A stretch of 23,425 bases of DNA from NZWG01 sp964478995 (GTDB taxonomy: Bacteria; Fidelibacterota; Marinisomatia; Marinisomatales; UBA1611), in NCBI GenBank assembly GCA_964478995.1, contig CAYZJY010000023.1, positions 1 to 23,425 of the forward strand, in the 5' to 3' direction. The notes beneath the pieces are model-generated. The model was given only the letters and a program-made list of their open reading frames with translations, did not search any database and was not told where the DNA came from. Every line of letters starts with the position of its first letter. Position 1 is the first letter of the stretch. Positions 14,784-23,187 of the stretch are shown piece after piece. The translations under genes and the position numbers were made by a program.

Positions 14784-16589
14784 TTGAAAAAGATCTTTCA
14801 TCCAAGTACCGAAGTTTCATCAAGAGCACACATCTCTACAATGGATCAATATAGAAATTTATATGAACGCTCGATCAAAGATCCAATCGTATTTTGGGAG
14901 GAGACTGCGAATAGATTATCTTGGTATGAATCTTGGCATGAAGTTAGAAATTATGATTTTGTGGATGGGAAGATTGAATGGTTCTCTGGAGGGAAGTTAA
15001 ATGCTTCCTATAATTGCATAGATAGGCACATAGAGAATGGCCATGGAGAAGATACTGCAATAATTTGGGAAGGAAATGATCCAAACCAATCTAGAAAATT
15101 TTCATACAATGATCTTTTGAAAGAAGTATCTCAATTTGCAAATGCTCTAAAGGAACTTGGTGTAACAAAAGGAGATAGGGTATGTCTTTACATGCAAATG
15201 GTGCCTGAACTCGCAATTGCAGTTTTGGCATGCGCACGCATAGGTGCTGTACATTCTGTTGTCTTTGGTGCTTTTTCAAGTGACTCTCTGAGAGACCGAA
15301 TCAATGATTCTCAGTGTAAGATACTTGTAACTCAGGATACTGGTGTTAGAGGAACAAAGCAAAACATCGCCATGAAGTCAAANNNNNNNNNNNNNNNNNN
15401 NNNNNNNNNNNNNNNNNNNNNNNNNNNNNNNNNNNNNNNNNNNNNNNNNNNNNNNNNNNNNNNNNNNNNNNNNNNNNNNNNNGGATATTTGACCTATGCT
15501 TCTTTTACCCATGAATTAGTCTTTGACTATCGCCCTGGTGATATATATTGGTGTACAGCAGATCTTGGGTGGATAACAGGCCATTCCTATATTGTTTATG
15601 GACCCCTAAGCAATAGAGCGACCACCTTGATGTTTGAAGGTGTTCCAAATTATCCTGATTTCGGTCGATTTTGGGATGTAGTTGATAAGCACAAGGTGAA
15701 CCAATTCTATACTGCTCCCACGGCACTTCGAGCATTGATGAAAGAGGGAGATCAATGGGTAAGTTCAAGAGACCTATCAACTTTAAGGTTATTAGGAACG
15801 GTAGGAGAACCAATTAAGGAACCGGAATGGAAATGGTATCAGGATGTAGTGGGTAAGGGTAAGTGCCCCATTGTTGATACTTGGTGGCAAACTGAGACAG
15901 GAGGAATTATGATTACACCTTTGCCAGGCTCAACTCCTACAAAACCTGGCTCAGCGACATTACCATTCTTTGGAATTGAGCCAGTTCTATTGACAGAAGA
16001 AGGGGATGAAATAGATGGCAATGATGTTTCTGGCCTATTAGCCATTAGATCCTCGTGGCCTGGACAAATGCGTACGGTCTATGGTGACCATGCGAGATTC
16101 ATGGAGGTATATTTCTCTCAATTCCCAGGATATTACTTTACTGGAGATGGTGCGAGAAGAGATGAAGATGGATATTATTGGATCACTGGACGTGTCGATG
16201 ATGTTTTGAATGTTTCAGGACATAGGATTGGTACCGCTGAGGTTGAGGGTGCTATCGGCAAGGCAGAAGGCGTGGCAGAGGCTGCTGTAGTTGGTTTTCC
16301 GCATGAGATCAAAGGCCAAGGGATTTATGCCTTTGTGACCCTCATGACAGGTGTGGATGAATCAGATGAGATATTTGAAGGTATTATTGTATCTGTGACC
16401 AAGGAAATTGGTCCTCACTCCAAACCTGATAAGATTCAGTTTGCACCTGCTTTACCTAAGACCAGATCTGGAAAGATCATGCGTCGAATCCTTAGAAAGA
16501 TCGCAGAGGGAGACTTGGAGAACATGGGAGATATTTCGACCCTTGCAGATCCAAGTGTTGTAGAAGACCTCACGAGCGGGAGCCAGTAA
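14784..16589 (+). CDS. acs: Acetyl-CoA synthetase, AMP-forming, interrupted by an assembly gap
   Basis: Activates acetate through acetyl-AMP to acetyl-CoA. Visible landmarks are KGDRVCLYMQMVPELAIAVLAC, GAVHSVVFGAFS, YWCTADLGWITGHSY, TLMFEGVPNYP, VDTWWQTETGG, YYFTGDGARRDEDGYYWITGR and the C-terminal PKTRSGKIMRR, whose lysine (E. coli K609) is the adenylation-step residue normally controlled by acetylation. The TTG start is supported by AGGA and by alignment of the N-terminus with E. coli Acs from its first residues. A 100-N gap removes the ATP-loop region (YTSGSTGKPKG in relatives), so its absence means nothing. With the gap restored the length should be about 646, close to E. coli (652). The 3' end overlaps the opposing translocase-like gene by 20 bases. 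Confidence 0.95.
   Translation: MKKIFHPSTEVSSRAHISTMDQYRNLYERSIKDPIVFWEETANRLSWYESWHEVRNYDFVDGKIEWFSGGKLNASYNCIDRHIENGHGEDTAIIWEGNDPNQSRKFSYNDLLKEVSQFANALKELGVTKGDRVCLYMQMVPELAIAVLACARIGAVHSVVFGAFSSDSLRDRINDSQCKILVTQDTGVRGTKQNIAMKSXXXXXXXXXXXXXXXXXXXXXXXXXXXXXXXXXXGYLTYASFTHELVFDYRPGDIYWCTADLGWITGHSYIVYGPLSNRATTLMFEGVPNYPDFGRFWDVVDKHKVNQFYTAPTALRALMKEGDQWVSSRDLSTLRLLGTVGEPIKEPEWKWYQDVVGKGKCPIVDTWWQTETGGIMITPLPGSTPTKPGSATLPFFGIEPVLLTEEGDEIDGNDVSGLLAIRSSWPGQMRTVYGDHARFMEVYFSQFPGYYFTGDGARRDEDGYYWITGRVDDVLNVSGHRIGTAEVEGAIGKAEGVAEAAVVGFPHEIKGQGIYAFVTLMTGVDESDEIFEGIIVSVTKEIGPHSKPDKIQFAPALPKTRSGKIMRRILRKIAEGDLENMGDISTLADPSVVEDLTSGSQ
15383..15482. other. Assembly gap of 100 N inside acs
   Basis: Exactly 100 N. 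Lining up the flanks with E. coli Acs puts about 79 residues (roughly 235 bases) in the gap, more than the 33 that 100 bases allow. Confidence 0.95.
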
Positions 16590-19500
16590 GTTTTCTATTC
16601 ATTGCTCTTACCCGTCGAGTCAGCATCATTACAATTTGTTTCATTATGTCAGGGTTACTAGACATTAACTCATAAAAACCTTCCTGGTCGATCTTCAATA
16701 GAATACTGTCTTCAACGGCGAGTGCCCCTGCTGATCGTGGCTCTTGATCAAGTAATGACATCTCACCGATGCAGTTCCCCTGCTCTAATACTGCAATTGA
16801 TTGTCCATTACGCATCACATTTACCTTACCTGAGATGATCACATATAATGAGTCTCCATAATCACCCTCATTAAATATTTTTTCATTGGTCGCTAATTGT
16901 AATTCTATCGCCAGTTGAGCGATCTTTGATAAGATGTCTCCTGGGATTGTTTTAAAAAGATCAACAGATTTTAATAAAAGTGTTTTTTCTAATACTGAGT
17001 ACATGTCATTAGGCTCCCGATTAATAGAGTTATTTTTTAAAAATTTTTGATTTAAATATTCTTGTTCCGTATTTGAAAAATATTTGACATCTAAAAGACC
17101 GTCAGGTAATTCATTCCATGCTATGCTATTCAATACATCATTATTTTCACTTTTCAATAAGAATTGTATTGATATATTTGTTTTCCAGCGATGTGGATTT
17201 TCCACCCAGAATTTAAGCATCTCATTTTTTGATAAAATTTTATCCCCAAGCAATTCTGGTGCAACCATAACTGGATCCATATCTGGATCTATTAATGGTA
17301 ATATGAGTCTTATCGCATGGTTGGAAAATGTAGAGTCAACAAGTTCTAGTACGAGTGGGAGCAGTTCAGGATCTTTGCTATCGATGTAGCGTATGTATGC
17401 TTCAATAGGTATTGATGGGTCCTTTAATGTTCCAAGTTTCAATATTAGATGTACAATGATATTAATATCATTATTCATATGGTCTACCAATAGCGTTGTA
17501 TCTGAATCATTTTTCAGTTCACTTTTGAAGATATGTAACTGGAATGCTCTTAATGATAAAGATTCAATAATGACCTCGATTTGATCCATCTCCTGTTTTG
17601 TTAGCGGGTGGACCTTTGAAATTTTGATCAATGAATCACAACTTGCATTCAAGACATGGAGATCAGGGTCACTCATCTTTGATATGATCATTGTTCTGAT
17701 CTCTGCATTCTCAAATTGATGGATGATATTTAAGATCGCGATTATTAGACTATGCCTTGTGACATCTTCTAGGAAGTATCCTTTTAATCTACCGCGTACG
17801 ATCTCATTGTCATAATTAAGCAATGCATTAACTGCATCCATGGAAACAGCATTATTATCTAATAATAGAATAATTGGATCTAAATACTCAATTTGTGAAT
17901 TATGAGCAATCACATTTAAAATGGCAATTTTGATCTGGTCATTATGAGATTGCAAAAAATCCAAGACCAGATCCTTGTCAAGATCATAATTTGATCTTTG
18001 CATGAATTCAAGCACATCAATGATCTCAGAGTCCGTGCCATTATCCAATATCATATCAATCAGTTGCATTGCCTCAAGATTATTAGGGTCATTTTTGAGT
18101 ATTGCGACCAATGCAGATGACCTTAGAGAAGTATTATTATCATTTAGATAAGGCATGATCAGTCCTTGAAGTGCCGCTATGTCCCTATCACTTGCACAGG
18201 ATATGGAATAGGGTGAGATCTCATCTTTTAATTCAATTTGATTCAATATCATCTGATCAGATAATATATCGGTCTTAAACCAACAAAGTTCAAGTATCCC
18301 TCTTTTTATCTTAGAAGATCCAGTTAAAAATTGGTCCTGTAGCACATTTTTCCAAGGATCGAGTGGTAAAGTCCATAATAGATCTATTGCAAAGAGTTTT
18401 TTATAATCGTCCTTGTCTTCAAGCACTGACTTAAGTGCACTTACGGTATGTGAGTCATTTATGTCAAAATGTACCTCGTCTAAGTTCAACTGTCTATTTT
18501 CTATTGAACTTACAATCTCTGAAAGATAACCCTCCTTTATTCTGAACGAATTCCAAAACCAATAGATGGCCAATGCGAGGACTATAAGACTTAATAGGTA
18601 GATCTTTGACTCTGGGACAAGATTAAAAGTAACTAGTAAAAAGATGCTCAGACCAGCAACACCTTCTATGATGGATTTGATTGTTCCATCAATGAGAGGT
18701 TTTGTTCTATTCTTCTTTATGGTGGTTACTGGTAGCCAGAGTATTTCTCGAACTGCATTATTCATGGAGAATTTGAATACTTGATCTGAAAATTTTAACA
18801 AGAATACAGCGGACATGGTTCCTAACATGATGAATCCTGTTGCTCCAAACACTAGGGTCGCGGGTAAAAAAATTAGGCCCGCTAGAATTCCAAATCGTGT
18901 TAGGATAAAACTAGTGACCATGAACTGCATCACTAGGGTGGCAACTCCAGTTAACATGTAATAGGTTCCAAAAAAATTAACCAGGTCATTTTGCATGGGG
19001 AATGCATTTACTGCCATGACCTTGAATTGATAATCAATGATTCTTGATATGAATGCAGAACAAGCAACCATGATGGCCACATATTTTAAATAAGGCTCGA
19101 ATTTTACATTCTTTAATTGCGGAGTGGGCTTTGGTTCTTGGTTATTACTGGGCTTTCCCATATAAGGTCTCAAGAACTGTCCTACTAGTATGCTCAAGTA
19201 AAGAAAGAGCATGGTCACAAGTAGAAGATTATCTGAGTTATATCTATTGACAAATGGTTTAATGAAATATCCAGAACCAATTGCCGCCATGGATCCACCT
19301 GCGATGATTATAGGGAAGATCCGCTTCGCTTGTCTAGTATTCAGCAATTTACCTCCAAGCATCCAGAATTGTAAGATCATGAGAATGGTGATGACCTCTA
19401 TCCATATGTAAAGCAGCGGGATCATCCAACCATTTAAATTGTAATAAAATACAAATAGGCTTGATGCAAAGATAATACCAGAGAATGTGACCAATGATAA

Positions 19501-19725
19501 CTGGTCCTTGTCACTGATCAGTCTTTTATATCCCTCTATCATGATCGTCATCACAATAGCAATGACAGTATACATTATTGGAAGGTAACTCTTGTCAAAT
19601 TTGACCAGGAATATTGCATCCCTTACTGCTGAGCCTGTAATGCTTGCCGCACTTATGCCAAAGAACATCAAAAATAAGATGACAACTAGATGAATCTCTT
19701 TTGTTCTAATATTGAAAATATTCAT
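16570..19725 (-). CDS. Nucleotide-translocase-like membrane protein fused to HEAT-like repeats and a cyclic-nucleotide-binding domain
   Basis: Large fusion protein (1051 residues). Residues about 10-400 hold some 12 hydrophobic spans and resemble the ATP/ADP translocase (Npt/Tlc) branch of the MFS, for example GSAVRDAIFLVKF near 31 and FSMNNAVREILWLPV near 319. Residues about 410-870 are soluble, leucine-rich paired helices that look like degenerate HEAT repeats (such as LRSSALVAILKNDP, HVLNASCDSLIKIS). Residues about 921-1040 form a CRP-like cyclic-nucleotide-binding domain with IGEMSLLDQEPRSA, in which Glu988 and Arg997 match the ribose- and phosphate-binding residues of CRP. The last residues (TRRVRAMNRKL) form a basic helix; no DNA-binding domain follows. 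It is transcribed alone and diverges from pepA. Free-living bacteria do not need ATP import, so the cargo may be another nucleotide or something else. Transport gated by a cyclic nucleotide is the obvious hypothesis, not a demonstrated fact. Confidence 0.8.
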   Translation of the reverse strand: MNIFNIRTKEIHLVVILFLMFFGISAASITGSAVRDAIFLVKFDKSYLPIMYTVIAIVMTIMIEGYKRLISDKDQLSLVTFSGIIFASSLFVFYYNLNGWMIPLLYIWIEVITILMILQFWMLGGKLLNTRQAKRIFPIIIAGGSMAAIGSGYFIKPFVNRYNSDNLLLVTMLFLYLSILVGQFLRPYMGKPSNNQEPKPTPQLKNVKFEPYLKYVAIMVACSAFISRIIDYQFKVMAVNAFPMQNDLVNFFGTYYMLTGVATLVMQFMVTSFILTRFGILAGLIFLPATLVFGATGFIMLGTMSAVFLLKFSDQVFKFSMNNAVREILWLPVTTIKKNRTKPLIDGTIKSIIEGVAGLSIFLLVTFNLVPESKIYLLSLIVLALAIYWFWNSFRIKEGYLSEIVSSIENRQLNLDEVHFDINDSHTVSALKSVLEDKDDYKKLFAIDLLWTLPLDPWKNVLQDQFLTGSSKIKRGILELCWFKTDILSDQMILNQIELKDEISPYSISCASDRDIAALQGLIMPYLNDNNTSLRSSALVAILKNDPNNLEAMQLIDMILDNGTDSEIIDVLEFMQRSNYDLDKDLVLDFLQSHNDQIKIAILNVIAHNSQIEYLDPIILLLDNNAVSMDAVNALLNYDNEIVRGRLKGYFLEDVTRHSLIIAILNIIHQFENAEIRTMIISKMSDPDLHVLNASCDSLIKISKVHPLTKQEMDQIEVIIESLSLRAFQLHIFKSELKNDSDTTLLVDHMNNDINIIVHLILKLGTLKDPSIPIEAYIRYIDSKDPELLPLVLELVDSTFSNHAIRLILPLIDPDMDPVMVAPELLGDKILSKNEMLKFWVENPHRWKTNISIQFLLKSENNDVLNSIAWNELPDGLLDVKYFSNTEQEYLNQKFLKNNSINREPNDMYSVLEKTLLLKSVDLFKTIPGDILSKIAQLAIELQLATNEKIFNEGDYGDSLYVIISGKVNVMRNGQSIAVLEQGNCIGEMSLLDQEPRSAGALAVEDSILLKIDQEGFYELMSSNPDIMKQIVMMLTRRVRAMNRKLTGSRS

Positions 19726-19846
19726 TAGGCGATCATGAAAGTTATAGTAAAGTTTTTGCCTATAAAATGTAGATTATAAAGATGAATGTCTAAGTTGAAG
19801 TATTTAATTTATTGTTTGAATTAACATAAGAATAAAAAGGAATCCC
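19726..19846. promoter_or_regulatory. Divergent promoter region between the translocase-like fusion and pepA
   Basis: A 121-base, very AT-rich spacer between two divergent genes, which must hold promoters for both. I could not fix -35 and -10 boxes with confidence. The only clear signal is AAAAGGA ending five bases before the pepA ATG; the fusion gene has no evident ribosome site. Confidence 0.5.
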
Positions 19847-21304
19847 ATGGCACATCTATCGAAAGTAGGTCTTTCAAATGAACAATGGAACGAAACCAAT
19901 GCAGGCCTTCTTGCAGTTGGTATTTATCAGGATAAAAGTCTAACTCCAATGGCTAAGACCATAAATGATTCATCTGATGGTGTATTTTCAAATGCAATCA
20001 AAATTGGTGATGTAAAGGGAAAAGATGGAGAGTCACATCTTTTTTACGTCAATGATCAGAGAGTATTATTGCTAGGGCTAGGGAAAAAAGAGAAATTCAA
20101 TTCAAATACTGCTAGACTCGCTGCGGGAAAAGTATCCAGAACGGCAATAGATAAAAAGATCAGTGATGTAGCGGTAGAATGTTTCTGTGATAATGATGAT
20201 CACTGCCAAGCATTGGCTGAGGGAATTGTATTAGGTAGTTATCAGTTCCTTGACTATAAGACAAAAGACAAAGGACGATTTGAATTGGGATCCGCAAAGG
20301 TTCTAGGGCCAGATAATGAAAATATTCTTAAGGGGGTATCTATCGCTGATGCTGTGTGTCTGGCAAGAGATCTTGGTAATCATCCAGGGAATTTTTCAAC
20401 GCCAAGTAAACTCGCTGCCACAGCCAAAGAGATTGCTGAAGAGGGTGGCATGAACCTCACTGTTTTTGATAGAGATGAGTTTACAGAAATGGGCATGGGC
20501 GGACTTGCAGGCGTTGCTCAGGGAACTGACGAACCTCCAAAATTCATCATATTGGAATACATGAATGGTGGAGAAGAAAGACCGAAGGTCCTTGTCGGCA
20601 AAGGGCTTACATTTGATTCGGGTGGTATTTCGATCAAGTCTGCAAATAAGATGGATGAAATGAAATATGACATGTGTGGCTCATCCGTGGTTCTTGGTGT
20701 CTTTAAGGCACTTGCATTATTAAAACCAAATGTAAATGTAGTTGGGATTGTCCCATCCACTGAAAACTTGAGTGGTGCTAAAGCCTATAAACCTGGAGAC
20801 ATTCTCAAGGCCTACAATGGTAAAACCATAGAGGTACTGAATACGGATGCTGAAGGCCGTCTGATACTTGCTGATGGACTATCCTATGCTTCAAAACATT
20901 ATGACCCAGAATATATCTTGGATTTTGCAACCCTCACCGGAGCAGTCCTCGTGGCTTTGGGGCATGTGGCAACTGGGGTGATGGGAACGGATGATGAATT
21001 GATGAAAAAAGTAAAAGAGTCATCGTCCTCAACAGGTGAGAAAGTATGGGAATTCCCTCTGTGGCCTGAATTTTGCAAACAAGTTCAAAGTAATATAGCC
21101 GACGTCAAAAATACAGGTGCCCCCATGCAAGCAGGGTCAATCGCTGGCGGAGCATTTTTAAAGGAATTCGTTGATGAGAAGATACCCTGGGTTCACTTTG
21201 ACATCGCCGGAACAGCGTGGGGTGCAAAAACAGATAGTGTTAATCCAAAAGGGAGTGCGACAGGTTGGGGCGTAAGGCTAGTGTTGGACATGCTTAATGC
21301 CTAA
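19847..21304 (+). CDS. pepA: Leucyl aminopeptidase, M17 family
   Basis: Cytosolic hexameric di-zinc/manganese exopeptidase releasing N-terminal residues during peptide turnover (485 residues, normal length). All metal ligands of the M17 site are present: Lys252 and Asp257 in GKGLTFDSGG, Asp275 in MKYDMCGS, Asp334 and Glu336 in the signature NTDAEGRLILADGL, with the catalytic Arg338 and Lys264 also present. The divergent N-terminal domain (about 1-160) precedes the catalytic domain (about 165-485), as usual. The start is fixed by AAAAGGA five bases upstream. The next gene may begin within the last codons. Some relatives (E. coli PepA) also bind DNA in recombination and regulation, which cannot be judged here. 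Confidence 0.97.
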   Translation: MAHLSKVGLSNEQWNETNAGLLAVGIYQDKSLTPMAKTINDSSDGVFSNAIKIGDVKGKDGESHLFYVNDQRVLLLGLGKKEKFNSNTARLAAGKVSRTAIDKKISDVAVECFCDNDDHCQALAEGIVLGSYQFLDYKTKDKGRFELGSAKVLGPDNENILKGVSIADAVCLARDLGNHPGNFSTPSKLAATAKEIAEEGGMNLTVFDRDEFTEMGMGGLAGVAQGTDEPPKFIILEYMNGGEERPKVLVGKGLTFDSGGISIKSANKMDEMKYDMCGSSVVLGVFKALALLKPNVNVVGIVPSTENLSGAKAYKPGDILKAYNGKTIEVLNTDAEGRLILADGLSYASKHYDPEYILDFATLTGAVLVALGHVATGVMGTDDELMKKVKESSSSTGEKVWEFPLWPEFCKQVQSNIADVKNTGAPMQAGSIAGGAFLKEFVDEKIPWVHFDIAGTAWGAKTDSVNPKGSATGWGVRLVLDMLNA

Positions 21305-21323
21305 CCACCGATCAACAGATATA

Positions 21324-23087
21324 ATGATGAAGGGGTTGAGAAAACTATTTTTCAGCCCCTTTTTATTCTCTCTTATTATCGGTGGTCACCCTATAAACAT
21401 AGATGGCCTATTTGATGATTGGGAAGATGTGCCAATAGCATATTCTGATCAAGATGGCGATGCCATGAATGCAGATTATTCATTACTGAAAATAACTCAT
21501 GACTCAGAATTCCTATTCATTTATTTCAATTATCATGAAGGTGAATTTTTGATGCAGGATTGGAATGAGTTCCACCTCTACATAGATGCTGATAATGATT
21601 CATCAACGGGTCATTATTTTCATGGCATAGGTGCAGAACTAGATTGGACCTTTGGCATTCGTTCGGGTTATCAGTATGTAGATGAACAACAGACCGAGAT
21701 CGGTCAGAATGATCTTGTACTACGAATTGGGCCGACCATCACATCATCAGAGTTTGAGATAGCGATCGCGAGAGATTCCTCTCCATTAACCATTGACGAT
21801 TTACAATCCATTGTTGAGGGGAAGATCGTATTATCTGAAGTTACTGAAGGTGGAGATCTTTTGCCTGATGAGACCGGCGGAGTTCTTTTTACCATTACTG
21901 ACGATGAGGTTCCCCATCCTCAGCCCATCACACTGGAAAGATCAAATGATGGCGACATAAGAATATTGTCATACAATACCCTGAATGAGGGCATAATTGA
22001 TGATGAAAGACAGTTGCATTTCAAACGAATCATTCAGGCCATCGATCCTGATGTTATTGCTCTGCAAGAGCATGGGGAATGGAATGAGATAGATGATGTG
22101 ATCCAATCATGGTTTCCAAATGATCAGTGGTATGCAAGCTGGACCTACAGGGATCTGGTCGTACTATCAAGATTCCCAATTATTAATGACGCAAACATGA
22201 TCAGCTCAGAACGGACCATGGCTGCATTATTGGACACAGACACTGAACTTGGAAAGGATTTGCTCATCTTCAACTCACATTTGTCATGCTGTTCCAATAA
22301 CGAGGATCGACAGCAGCAGGTTGATGAGTTTGCAAGTGCTTGGCGAGAATGGGTTCAGGAGGGTTCAGACCCTTTTGACTTGGAGTCCGGTACACCTTTT
22401 GTTCATGTGGGAGATTTTAATTATGTTGGCTATAGGCAGCAGGTAGAGACCATCAGGGCTGGTGACATAGAAAATGAGGAAGAGTATGGTAATGATTTTT
22501 TACCCGATTGGGATTCTACTGAGATCGTTGACCTGATCTCACGTCATACACATAAACGAATGGGCTATACATGGCGCAATGATGGTTCATCGTTTAACCC
22601 TGGTAGATTGGATTATGTATTTTATTCAGATGCTACGATCGATTCAGGCAAACACTATGTATTGAATACCCTTGCTATGGATGAACTCGCTCTAGATTAT
22701 CATGATTTGGAATGGAATGACACGCAGGAGGCATCAGACCATTTGCCAGTGGTCTTTGACATATCGGTCCATGATGATGTAGGCATTGGAGAGGAAAAGG
22801 TTTTACCTGGCCAGGCAATATTGTATCCCAACCATCCTAATCCATTCAATTCAAGGACCACGATCCCTATTTATTTACAAAGTCCAGGGATGGTAGAACT
22901 CTCCATAATCGATGTGAAAGGTAGATCCGTAAATAGGTTGGTCCATGAAAATAGACCAAGGGGTAATTCTGCAATTTACTGGGATGGCACTAATGATAAA
23001 GGACAAAATGTTACCTCAGGAGTTTATTTCTACTTATTGAGAGTGAACGATATTTCTCATATAAGAAAAATGATCCTCTTAAAGTGA
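21324..23087 (+). CDS. Secreted endonuclease/exonuclease/phosphatase-family protein with C-terminal sorting domain
   Basis: Exported multidomain hydrolase (587 residues from this start). Residues about 1-20 are a signal peptide (KLFFSPFLFSLIIGG). About 22-190 is a beta-rich domain starting NIDGLFDDWEDV, like the CBM9-like/DOMON domains of surface proteins. About 210-490 is an EEP domain with its active-site motifs: SYNTLNE (Asn), LQEHGE (Glu), FNSHLS (His), VGDFNY (Asp, Asn), RLDYVFYS and the closing SDHLPVV. The last 85 residues (NHPNPFN ... GVYFYLLRV ... IRKMILLK) match the type A sorting domain of type IX secretion, which sends proteins to the cell surface. An ATG at 21297, overlapping the pepA stop, would add nine residues before the signal peptide; I prefer 21324, though neither start has a ribosome site. 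The substrate could be extracellular DNA, phosphoester or phospholipid. Confidence 0.87.
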   Translation: MMKGLRKLFFSPFLFSLIIGGHPINIDGLFDDWEDVPIAYSDQDGDAMNADYSLLKITHDSEFLFIYFNYHEGEFLMQDWNEFHLYIDADNDSSTGHYFHGIGAELDWTFGIRSGYQYVDEQQTEIGQNDLVLRIGPTITSSEFEIAIARDSSPLTIDDLQSIVEGKIVLSEVTEGGDLLPDETGGVLFTITDDEVPHPQPITLERSNDGDIRILSYNTLNEGIIDDERQLHFKRIIQAIDPDVIALQEHGEWNEIDDVIQSWFPNDQWYASWTYRDLVVLSRFPIINDANMISSERTMAALLDTDTELGKDLLIFNSHLSCCSNNEDRQQQVDEFASAWREWVQEGSDPFDLESGTPFVHVGDFNYVGYRQQVETIRAGDIENEEEYGNDFLPDWDSTEIVDLISRHTHKRMGYTWRNDGSSFNPGRLDYVFYSDATIDSGKHYVLNTLAMDELALDYHDLEWNDTQEASDHLPVVFDISVHDDVGIGEEKVLPGQAILYPNHPNPFNSRTTIPIYLQSPGMVELSIIDVKGRSVNRLVHENRPRGNSAIYWDGTNDKGQNVTSGVYFYLLRVNDISHIRKMILLK

Positions 23088-23177
23088 TTGATTCCTTATT
23101 TTTTTAAAACCTGTGTTATTTTAAATTCTGGGTCAGTAAGCGAAGGTAAACCGTTTAAAACAGAATATGAATTTCCT

Positions 23178-23183
23178 AGGAGA
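23178..23183 (+). promoter_or_regulatory. Ribosome binding site of the last gene
   Basis: AGGAGA four bases before the ATG at 23188 supports that start. Confidence 0.65.
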
Positions 23184-23187
23184 TAAA

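Noticed and set aside
10968..15482. Gene breakage or pseudogenes at the two N runs
   Set aside because: Both sides stay in the same frame and align to one family; the breaks are assembly gaps, not mutations.
23147..23157. Palindrome TAAACCGTTTA upstream of the last gene as an operator
   Set aside because: Arms are only five bases in AT-rich DNA, expected by chance, with no second copy seen in the window.
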